From Amorphochlora amoebiformis (taxonomy: Eukaryota; Cercozoa; Chlorarachniophyceae): a stretch of DNA of 64,000 bases. The notes under the pieces were generated by a model. That model was not told where the DNA came from. It made no database searches and saw only the letters and a list, made by a program, of their open reading frames with translations. Positions 1-64,000 of the stretch are shown here, in pieces. The stretch's first letter is position 1, and every line of letters begins with the position of its first letter. The DNA is taken from the NCBI GenBank assembly GCA_054601695.1, contig BAAHQB010000079.1, positions 558,001-622,000 of the forward strand, in the 5' to 3' direction. Both the position numbers and the translations under genes were made by a program.

Positions 1-127
1 TATATGGCTAAGTTGATATATTCTCATACCCCCTCGAGAAGGGAAGAAACAGTCTCTTTATTCTTGCGGTAAAAACGCGGGAAAGTGTCTGTTTTCATTA
101 GTAGGAACACCTACAATATTAGATGTG

Positions 128-161
<34 letters not shown>

Positions 162-343
162 GGTATATATCTAAAACTATACAATGTTACGAGTATTCCA
201 TGCTGATGAAAACAACACGCGACAAAATTAAAACATACATAAAAAAAAAGTACAAACACACACACACACATATGTATATATATATTATATATATTTATAT
301 ATAATTACCTCCTTAACAGCTTCCTCAAATATCGTGATACACC

Positions 344-420
<77 letters not shown>

Positions 421-577
421 TTACACAACAAATGTGCAAAAACATATATGGAACAGTAATATGTGCAAATGTATATTAAACGGTTTTGCATACCCATGCA
501 GCTTGTCTGAGAATTTTCTGGAATTCTTAGGAGGATTCCTTACCTTTCCGCACCCACTCTTTCGTCTCAATTTCACC

Positions 578-622
<45 letters not shown>

Positions 623-695
623 CATAAATATGTCGGCAAACATATATCAATAAAATCAAGAAATATCTACAAACACACACACACACACACACATA

Positions 696-750
<55 letters not shown>

Positions 751-753
751 CTT
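1..753. other. 3' flank of gene A, no gene recognised
   Basis: TA and CA microsatellites separated by about 100 bp unique pieces. A plus-strand piece at about 770-859 reads open and ends in a GTAAGG donor-like site, but the opposite strand there carries a better-supported terminal exon of gene A. Confidence 0.6.
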
Positions 754-866
754 CTATACAATCACACACACACTCATTCGTACCGCAACCCTCGAAGTTA
801 CGGAGACGAAGCCATTCCCATTGGAACCCGCTGTTGGTGACGCGATTGGCAACATTGGAGTAAGGT
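754..866 (-). CDS. Gene A terminal exon
   Basis: Strong acceptor TTTCTTCCTCAG; enters in phase 1 and runs [20 protein letters not shown] and on to a TAG at 756-754. A donor-like GGTTGCG near 796 could end it earlier, so the C-terminus is not certain. Confidence 0.6.
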
Positions 867-1026
867 CTGAGGAAGAAACCTAGGAATCGAATAGTAGGAT
901 TGGTATATACTGCAAACACGTGGAATCGAACATGAGGTTTGATGTATACACAGCAAATGCTTGTACATACTGTGTGAATTGTTTTGTTAGGTATGTGTAT
1001 GGCATATGCTTACGCACGAACATTTT

Positions 1027-1093
<67 letters not shown>

Positions 1094-1096
1094 TAT

Positions 1097-1159
<63 letters not shown>

Positions 1160-1806
1160 AGGGCCATATCTGATCTAAAACATAACTGGAACTAAAATAT
1201 CTTCTTTCACATTCAAGCATATATACTAAAATGTATGTATATATATATATATATATTACATACACATTAATGCATCTACGTATTTGTAAACACACACAGA
1301 GATACACAGGATTATATTGAGAATGAGAGAGAAAGAGAGAAAAAAGAGAGGAAAAAGAGAGGAAAAAGAGAGAAAGAGAAAAAAAGGAGAGAAAAGAGAG
1401 AAAGAGAAAGAGAGAGAGACAAATAGCAAGAAAGAGAGAGAGACCTATACATAGAGATAATGCAAAATTGACAAATAAATATTAGCATATACAGCCGACA
1501 GAGAGAGAAAGAAAGAGAGAGAGAGAGAGAGACAGAGGGGAAGAGATAAAGATGAAAACAGAGAGAAAGAGAGAGAGAGAGAGAGAAGGATTGAGAGAGT
1601 TGTGGAGAAGGAGGGGAAAAGAGAGGGGAGAAGAGAAATTTGGGTGAAATACCATCATCATGGCGCGAAAGTATTTGTGAATCCTCTTCCTTACTCGAAA
1701 CGAGATATTTACGGCCTCTGCGGAATTTTCTTGGAGAAATCTGGACACACATGTATATGTATATATATATATATTGATATGTATAAATTTTATAATATAA
1801 GTTTTA

Positions 1807-1839
<33 letters not shown>

Positions 1840-2033
1840 GTACCTTTGATATATCCTCTTAGCTTCTTTCTGGGCCTTTCTTAGGGTTCGGGCCGCTACC
1901 ATGCCTATATGTATACATATATACACATATATATATATATATATATATATTCAAATGGGATATGTAAAAATTAAAAATATTCCATAAAATTATACATGTA
2001 TATATATATATATATAATTTAAGAATATATTTA

Positions 2034-2069
<36 letters not shown>

Positions 2070-2233
2070 CGTAGAAACATCTTGAGTAATATCCCCATAC
2101 TTCAATTCGAGCCTAGAGTTAGATTTACACTAACTATATAGATACATATATATGTAAATATCAATATATATGATTATGATTGAAAAGACAAAGGGTGAGA
2201 GGTATATAACACCTGGAGTTGGGGTTTGGATAT

Positions 2234-2297
<64 letters not shown>

Positions 2298-2583
2298 GGA
2301 CCTACATGAATATACTGATTAAGGAATAAAGTCCTTCTAAATATAGCATGCGTATAGAAAAAGGTTGAATATAATACACCCGGAACACAAATCCATTTCT
2401 CTCTCTATATACATATATATATATATATATATATAATATATATACATTAAGTTGACTATATTATAGAAAAAGTTGGGTTTAGTCAATATTTATGTAGGAT
2501 ATAGATTATTTCGATTGAAATATAAAGTATTATTAAGGTTTTTACTGTATTTATTATATATTTCATGCAGTATTATATTATAT

Positions 2584-2615
<32 letters not shown>

Positions 2616-2680
2616 AATATATTTGTACATAATAGACTTTTGACTTGTACAATATAGGTCTTATTAAGAGGGTTCGTTAC

Positions 2681-2720
<40 letters not shown>

Positions 2721-2766
2721 TGTAGGAGTTACCTTTTGACGGCGTCGTAGAAGTGAAGGTTTTCTG

Positions 2767-2805
<39 letters not shown>

Positions 2806-3018
2806 ATGTATATTTTTAAATAAATATTGCTGTAAATATACATTCATATGCGCGCCGAAATCTATAACTATCTAACTATCTATATAAATACAAATATATA
2901 CGTATATATCTAAGCACGTACGTAGACAAACAACAGATGCATTTATTTACATTTTTAGGCTCCATGTAGATGTTTTATATGTATAATTACTAGATTTACA
3001 CACATATATATACATATA

Positions 3019-3065
<47 letters not shown>

Positions 3066-3143
3066 AATATACATATATATATATATTTCATTACCTTCAG
3101 ATTTCTCAAGCTTGAGGTGGGCGTAAAAAAGCCTGGAAATGTA

Positions 3144-3197
<54 letters not shown>

Positions 3198-3273
3198 ATA
3201 TATAATAATTATATTATATAGACATACATATAACAACATACAGGGTGTAAATTGTTAAAATATGCTAATACAA

Positions 3274-3321
<48 letters not shown>

Positions 3322-3343
3322 TCCATAATAAACGCTTCTTTTT

Positions 3344-3401
<58 letters not shown>

Positions 3402-3847
3402 CTCCATAATAAATGCATCCATATCCACACATACATAATATATATTATCATTCACATAACTCATTCAATATCTTACTCTCTCAGCGCCAAATTGTCCAGC
3501 ACGGTATCAAAATCCACCTTTCCCTTTCTTTTCTTCTCCCTCCCCCCGTACATCTTCTTTCCCCTCTCCGTCAGCCGAGGGGGGGGGGGGGGGGGCTTCG
3601 CGTTCGCGGAGAATTCCAGGATTCTTTCTGGAATTTTCTTTTTGAGTTGGAAAGTGGAGTTGGAGCGTCGGCGAGAACGTAGAGGAGAGATTCGGACATT
3701 TCCAATGTTCTTCTCATTTTCGCGGGAATTTGCTTTCTTTTCAATCTTTTCGGCTGGAGAACAGGGGGGAGGGGGGGGGAGGGGGAGGGAGAGGGACCTG
3801 GGTGTACGTATGTGTGAGGGTGGGTGCTTTATTTGTATGTAAAGCAT
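754..3847 (-). CDS. Gene A: RGS-domain protein, multi-exon
   Basis: Regulator-of-G-protein-signalling domain protein; the family accelerates GTP hydrolysis on G-alpha subunits at the membrane. Proposed exons on the minus strand, 5' to 3': 3847-3477, 3132-3095, 2763-2733, (2336-2302 tentative), 2112-2069, 1895-1844, 1729-1653, 866-754. The first three join in phase to give [20 protein letters not shown] followed by [13 protein letters not shown], matching the RGS start (F..vL.n...r..F..yL..e.seENl.F..av). Later exons give [10 protein letters not shown], like the RGS 'FdeAQkei..l' helix. The middle of the domain, between 2733 and 2112, is not fully resolved. Introns are TA-rich. The C-terminus is short and Ser/Thr/Pro-rich. 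The start codon is uncertain. Confidence 0.75.
1320..1625. repeat. GA-rich tracts
   Basis: Degenerate (GA)n/(GAGAAA)n purine tracts on the plus strand, interrupted at about 1445-1495. They lie in the last intron of gene A and give RSLSLS-type false frames. Confidence 0.9.
1653..1729 (-). CDS. Gene A exon, end of RGS and acidic tail
   Basis: 77 bp between CTCCAAG and GTATTT; phase 2 in, phase 1 out. Reads [20 protein letters not shown] and then SRHDD. The intron downstream holds long GA-rich tracts (about 1320-1625). Confidence 0.65.
1844..1895 (-). CDS. Gene A RGS exon [10 protein letters not shown]
   Basis: 52 bp between GGTAG and GTACTA; phase 1 in, phase 2 out. Reads [17 protein letters not shown], resembling the last RGS helices with the conserved AQ.E. 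Confidence 0.75.
2069..2112 (-). CDS. Gene A RGS exon LELKYGDIT
   Basis: 44 bp between CTCTAG and GTATAT; phase 2 in, phase 1 out. Reads [14 protein letters not shown] and joins the next exon in phase. Confidence 0.65.
2302..2336 (-). CDS. Gene A possible RGS exon
   Basis: 35 bp between TATTTAG and GTCCTA; phase 2 in, phase 1 out. Reads [11 protein letters not shown], compatible with the RGS 'iy..yi' segment. The helix expected between this and the previous exon is missing, and its end phase does not fit exon 2069-2112. Tentative. Confidence 0.4.
2733..2763 (-). CDS. Gene A exon 3 (RGS)
   Basis: 31 bp micro-exon between ATAACAG and GTAACT; phase 1 in, phase 2 out. Encodes [10 protein letters not shown], the most conserved RGS segment (sEENl.Fy.av). 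Confidence 0.87.
3095..3132 (-). CDS. Gene A exon 2 (RGS)
   Basis: 38 bp between TTTCCAG acceptor and GTAATG donor; phase 2 in, phase 1 out. Encodes [12 protein letters not shown], the second RGS helix. Confidence 0.85.
3477..3847 (-). CDS. Gene A exon 1 (N-terminus and RGS start)
   Basis: Open from an ATG at 3847 and ending at donor GA|GTAAGA in phase 2. The N-terminal part is Pro-rich and basic and partly low complexity: a G/C run near 3580-3597 gives PPPPPP. The 3' end reads [15 protein letters not shown], the first RGS helix. The donor must be used, because the reading frame hits a stop just after it. The extent upstream of about 3600 is uncertain. Confidence 0.6.
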
Positions 3848-3851
3848 GCAT

Positions 3852-3907
<56 letters not shown>

Positions 3908-5045
3908 TATTACATATTCATTTATAATTTATATAAACTTGGTGTGTATAAATTTATTACATCTATATCTATGTACGGATTAGATAGAGACATACATATA
4001 AATATGCATATGACCAAAAAAGGATATTTATTATTTCGCATCCAGGAACCGCCTACTCCAACACATGTACTAATCAGCACTCCCACTTGTGTATAAGAGG
4101 ATAAACACTCGTGAATACCCAAAATATGCAAATCATTTGTCGAAGATATCAATATTTATCGAAATTTGCATCTAGATTCTCAATACAATCGAAATATCTC
4201 CCAAAAAAGCAGTGACCCTCTGTTTGCCATTTCTGTCCTCCAGCACCAGAAAAAGTTAAAAAAACGAGAATTTTCCAGTACGCCAAGACCAAAGAAAGGA
4301 CACGGGAGAGTAAATAATAATGCGGGCAAGGAAAAAGGGTGGCGGGAGAGGGGTGTTATTTTCACCGAGCGACGGATCAAGGCGGTCGATTGGTTACCGT
4401 TGGAGTTGAGCCGAAATATTTGCGATAAATATCATATATTCCTATAGGATATTCTTGTATTATCTTATGATATAAAAATATATCTAATATTAGATATCTG
4501 TACATATCAGTATAATATGACAATCCGATATTTACAAAATCTCGGCCAATGGCTCCCACGTGGCAACTCCTCTTGGCCATCGTCGCAGCGGGAAGCCCTT
4601 CGCTTTCTACGAGTAACATACTCGGGTTAGGGAGAGGATGAAAGGATGAGAGGGCTCCGATGGAGCTTTTGGAATCCTTCAGACACAACATTCCGAGAAA
4701 ATAATTATATTTTTTCGTCTTGGCTGTCATAGTCTAGACAGAAAGGGGGAAAAGTATAAAAGAGAGAGAGGAAGAGAGAGTTTGAGGGGTACCAAGGCGA
4801 AAGGAGGTAGATATAGAGAAGGCGGGATAGAGAAAGAAATAGGAGGGGAGAGATTTGAAAGAGAAGTTCGAGATAGAGGCAAGAATTTGAGAGACGTTGA
4901 GAGAGGAAAGGCTTACGACGACCCATAAAGATACCCCATGTTAAATGTTTGACTTTCTATTCATACGTATATACGTTAATCTTGTACCGATGTATGTTTG
5001 AGGTTCGAAGGGTAAGGGTTTCTATAGATTAGGGTGTGTATGAGC
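3848..5045. other. Divergent intergenic region between genes A and B
   Basis: Mixed-composition DNA with a pyrimidine-rich (minus strand) tract at about 4740-4870 and few microsatellites. It probably contains the 5' ends and promoters of genes A and B, and perhaps a further 5' exon of A (see 4536-4733). No promoter motif was identified with confidence. Confidence 0.5.
4536..4733 (-). CDS. Possible upstream exon of gene A
   Basis: 198 bp open frame preceded by CTTTCTGTCTAG and ended by TTTT|GTAAAT; phase 0 throughout. Contains ATG at the third to sixth base and reads MTAKTKKYNYFLGMLCLKD at its start. No family recognised. It could equally be a 5' exon of gene A or chance; the opposite strand is also partly open. 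Confidence 0.3.
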
Positions 5046-32388
<27,343 letters not shown>

Positions 32389-32397
32389 GTGTTTGTA

Positions 32398-32508
32398 TAT
32401 GATACTAGCCGGACAGATTGCGTTTGCAGTTGGTTATTTAACTTTATGGAAATTTCAACATGTATACATGCTATATACGTGCATATACATATATATGTAT
32501 ACATATAT

Positions 32509-32557
<49 letters not shown>

Positions 32558-32700
32558 ATATATATGCTTATATATATGTGTATATTATACTAGCCGGACA
32601 GATAACGTTTGCTGTTGGTTATTTAACTTTATGGAAATATAGATATGTATACATGCTATTTATATGTATATACATATATGTATATATATATGTATATTTG

Positions 32701-32768
<68 letters not shown>

Positions 32769-32854
32769 AGGACAGAAAGCGTTTGCGGTTGGTTCTTTAA
32801 CTTTACGGAAATATAAACATTTATGCGTACGTATATATATATATATATATATAA

Positions 32855-32903
<49 letters not shown>

Positions 32904-32975
32904 TATATATATATATAGATACTAGTTCGACAAATAGCGTTTGCGGTTATTTAACCTTATGGAAATATAAACATA
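32398..32975 (+). repeat. Four 3' partial copies of gene B terminal exon
   Basis: Copies near 32401-32475, 32585-32660, 32768-32830 and 32922-32980. Each keeps the second half of the exon (reading [14 protein letters not shown] or a variant) and lacks the acceptor half. They are separated by (TA)n of 40-130 bp. Confidence 0.93.
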
Positions 32976-32980
32976 TATAC

Positions 32981-33019
<39 letters not shown>

Positions 33020-33240
33020 AATGTATGTATATATATTATATATATGCACATATATAATATATATATATATATATATATAATATATATATATACGTATGTA
33101 CATATATGTATACATATACACATGTAGATATGTATACATTTAGATATAATATGCACATTATACTCATATGTATACATACATATGTATATACACACACATA
33201 CACATATATATATACATATATGTATGTATATATTTATACA

Positions 33241-33281
<41 letters not shown>

Positions 33282-33291
33282 TCAATGATAA

Positions 33292-33318
33292 GCAGGTTGC
33301 AGCCATGTATGTGTTTTC

Positions 33319-33378
<60 letters not shown>

Positions 33379-33545
33379 ATGTATGGATGTATGTCGCAGC
33401 CATGCATGCAATATATATATATATATATATATATATACGTATATATATATATATAATATATATATATATAATATATACGTATATTAGATATATATATATA
33501 TATGTGAATATATGTATGTAATATATGGATATATAGGTCGCAGCT
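33292..33545 (+). repeat. Shards of gene C start-codon region
   Basis: GTTGCAGCCATG near 33297 and GTCGCAGCCATG near 33393 precede the intact GTCGCAGCTATG at 33537-33548. Each is set in (TA)n. Same pattern as the gene B terminal exon. Confidence 0.75.
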
Positions 33546-33593
33546 ATGAGTGCAACCCGACCAAAGTTTGCGGATTTGGGCACCCAATTTCTG
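33546..33593 (+). CDS. Gene C exon 1
   Basis: 48 bp from ATG to donor CTG|GTCTAC, phase 0 out. The opposite strand is also open here but lacks a donor. Confidence 0.55.
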
Positions 33594-33643
33594 GTCTACA
33601 ATATATATGTGTGTGTGTATTGTATCTACCTTTATTATATACA

Positions 33644-33691
<48 letters not shown>

Positions 33692-34016
33692 ATATGTGCA
33701 TATATATATTTGTATCCATATGAATACATATATATATATATATATACATGTATTATATGTATATATATATATATATATATATTACATGAATATACTACAC
33801 ATACATTTAACCACGTATATGCAAGTTAATGAATTACACAATGCCTTAAATCTACAACAATATCTAGAATAGTACACAATCTAACTCAAGAATGCCTCAC
33901 CTCTGCTTTTGCAAGTTTTTTTCCGATTGTCATCCCACATTTTTTTCCTCTCATCAGAACGAGACCCGAGAGCTCGAGAAATGGGAATTGGAATCGGCCA
34001 AGCATAAGCTCTCAAT
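33546..34016 (+). CDS. Gene C: unrecognised protein, two 5' exons
   Basis: Exons 33546-33593 and 33958-34016. Together they read [16 protein letters not shown] and then [19 protein letters not shown] in phase, a charged, probably helical N-terminus. The second exon has an excellent acceptor (TTTTTTTCCTCTCATCAG) and GTAACT donor. No family recognised and no further exon found; the rest may lie in the 34.0-35.9 kb region or run opposite gene D. Confidence 0.55.
33958..34016 (+). CDS. Gene C exon 2
   Basis: 59 bp; phase 0 in, phase 2 out. Reads [19 protein letters not shown]. The pyrimidine tract before it is the strongest in the window. Confidence 0.7.
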
Positions 34017-35132
34017 GTAACTAAGTTAATATAGTTAAATGCCTAGTGGGCCAGATCTGCGGATATTCGCGTTCGAACGAGTTCACTATCTGTAGCATCT
34101 ACTGAGCTAGAATATATCATTGCTAGATATCGAACATATCATGGGTAGATATCGAACATATCATGGCTGGATATCGAACATATCATGGCTAGATATCGCA
34201 GGATCTGGTAGATTCTACAGCGTCACTGCCAGTACCGTGGTACATCTGAGTGCATGCGCATGTTAAAAGATGTTGGACTGAGTATGAGTATTGATATATC
34301 TAGCTTACCTTCGAACTTCGTTCCTAGAGTATCCATCTTCAGCCTTCAATGATTGAATATATATTACTATGATCAGTAGATTCATGCCATAGTATTCGCT
34401 GAGTAGATGTACAATTATTCATCATGAGTCATGACATGAGCCTGATACGCATATTATTGGCAATTGGGACGGTATACACTAGTAGATACAATTCCAGATT
34501 TCAGCTAGTTCAGCTAGATCGATATCGATTATCATTGCCACTTGAACCAATACCGTCGTCACTAGTGACTCACTACGTAAGTAAGCTACGTCACCACGTA
34601 AGTAGGCTACGTTACTCTATCTCTAGTCTGACATACGTCCTCTCCCTAGCCTCTACAGTATACACTTACGTACTCACTGGGAGCCGTTACGCAAGTATAT
34701 TAGGTATATAAGTACATCTGGATCTCTAGTCTGCTCCGTCCAGTATCATAAGCTAGAGTATACGTACGTACTTATTGGCAGCCGCTACGTGCGTATGAGT
34801 ATGTATATTGGCATGAAGTATTGACTCAAGGGTAAGGTGGTCTACAACTAGTATATCCAGGCGGCGTGTTATACGTATGTATCACAGGCTAGTCATACGT
34901 ACGTATCACGGACATAGTCTAGGGTTAGTAGTAGTGCTAGCACTGTACGGCACTCAGGTACTGTGTCTAGGTACTACTTGTTAGCTATTTTAGTATAGTA
35001 GTACTACTATAGATATTACCTAAACTAAATCTACTACGCCGTACATATACACTAGATACACTAGAGTAGTACATAGTAGATATATGTACATGTATATGCT
35101 ATGATATATATATGTATTATGAGATATATAAT

Positions 35133-35184
<52 letters not shown>

Positions 35185-35249
35185 TTACATATAAATATAC
35201 TCTAGATACTATCTCTATAGTACATATATATATATATATATGTACACAT

Positions 35250-35293
<44 letters not shown>

Positions 35294-35960
35294 ACGAACT
35301 CTAGGGACTACGTAATATCAGTCGTGTATTACCGATACTAATGGGAAGTACCCATACATGTCTGTCTAGACCGTACGTCTGTAATTTCACTTGCCAACTA
35401 GCTAGTAGACCATCTTACACGAGTAAATATGTTCATTTCGATATATAGAGAGAATCCATTTATCATGAGTTAACGTGTAGGCTCATGATCGGCGTTACCA
35501 CAAATACTAGAAATAAAATGCTGCACTCATCGGAGAAATTATGATATAGTACTAGATAGAGTAGACAAAGCATGCATCGTGGATATAAATCTTTGCGACG
35601 CTAGCCTAGATCTAACTGCGAGAGTGCCATATGGCGTTTCCTTGAAATATACCTTAAATGTTTGGGAGATATACAATCTAGACAATCAGACTAGCTAGAC
35701 GATAGATTGATGAATATAATACCGTGAAAAATGCTTGTAATAATGTGTATGTGTGTGTGTATTGACCAATTATTATGTGTGATCTGGATGAAATATAGAC
35801 CATGAAGTATTTGATTACATGGATATGTGTGTTATATAGTTATTACCTAGATTACTACCTTGTGAAGTCATTTATGTTTTATAAGCTCTGAATAGTCCTA
35901 TATGTCCTCTCAAAATTGAAAAAGGTTAAATTTGAGGGGAAAATAACTATTTTTCGGTTA
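34017..35960. other. CTAG-rich, palindrome-rich unique region between genes C and D
   Basis: About 1.9 kb with few microsatellites and very many CTAG, TACGTA, GTAC and GATATC palindromes. A 22 bp unit with GCTAGATATCGAACA is tandemly repeated four times at about 34112-34200, and CTACGTAAGTA-like repeats occur near 34575-34620. No convincing exon. Short (TA)n at 35130-35290. Confidence 0.8.
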
Positions 35961-63767
<27,807 letters not shown>

Positions 63768-64000
63768 CTAGCGTGTTATGTGTAACTACATATGTGCAAA
63801 AACAAGTCTATAGTGCATGTACAAGACATTCTATTGATATCAAAATATACATAATCATATATGTGTATGTGTGTAAAAACAATTGCAAATATTTTTATAT
63901 GCACATGCATATGCAGGTGCATATGTAAATATACCTAACATGCACATATAGGTTGATTTCAGGGAAATATACATATTATATATATATATATATATATATA
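63768..64000. other. Right edge of window
   Basis: CA/TA-rich sequence, no exon recognised. Gene D is expected to continue beyond it. Confidence 0.6.

Noticed and set aside
3413-3842. Plus-strand frames across 3.4-3.84 kb
   Set aside because: Opposite the RGS exon, which is supported by family match and phase.
4540-4640. Plus-strand signal-peptide-like frame MAPTWQLLLAIVAAGSPSLS
   Set aside because: Only about 30 codons, no donor in frame and no continuation found; the minus strand is more coding-like.

Overview
Eukaryotic nuclear DNA, most likely from a protist with very long introns. No bacterial gene, tRNA, rRNA or CRISPR array was seen. The sequence is dominated by (TA)n microsatellites and, between about 5.7 and 29.7 kb, by interstitial (CCCTAA)n arrays (the TTAGGG telomere repeat). 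Almost every long open reading frame is a repeat artefact (YIYIYI, NPNP/TLTL, RVRV/GLGL). The real genes appear only as short exons of about 18-120 bp between AG and GT splice sites. I found them by joining pieces whose splice phases agree and whose joined protein matches a known family. I cannot name the species.

Four genes can be supported. Gene A (minus, 754-3847) encodes an RGS-domain protein in tiny exons. Gene B (plus, 5046-32342) is an ABCG-type half-transporter in about 34 exons. Its motifs come in family order: Walker A, Q-loop, LTV, SGGE signature, Walker B, D-loop, H-loop, then the membrane domain. It holds about 2.0 kb of coding sequence (about 665 codons) in 27.3 kb. Gene C (plus, from 33546) shows two exons of an unrecognised protein. 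Gene D (minus, from beyond 63767 to 35961) is a large multidomain protein. It has a hydrophobic N-terminal region ending in a signal-peptide-like VSA|HNW, then galactose-binding-like and F5/8-type-C-like beta domains, Cys-rich segments, a Pro/Ser/Thr stalk, an SEA-like segment, one transmembrane helix and a short tail.

Layout: A and B are divergent, with about 1.2 kb between them. B and C are in tandem. C and D converge on a CTAG-rich, palindrome-rich region (34.0-35.95 kb) that has few microsatellites. Gene B introns carry the telomere-like arrays, almost all with the C-rich strand in the sense direction. The arrays often touch splice sites: CCCTAG is used as an acceptor, and GTAACC as a donor.

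The most striking phenomenon is exon sharding. Partial copies of exon ends, each with its splice site, lie in neighbouring TA-rich DNA. The clearest case is the last exon of gene B. Nine copies of its 5' part lie before the one complete copy (32225-32342) and four copies of its 3' part lie after it. Smaller examples surround other exons of B, the start-codon region of C, and some D exons. Exon boundaries are supported by splice consensus, phase and homology read by eye. No transcript evidence was available.
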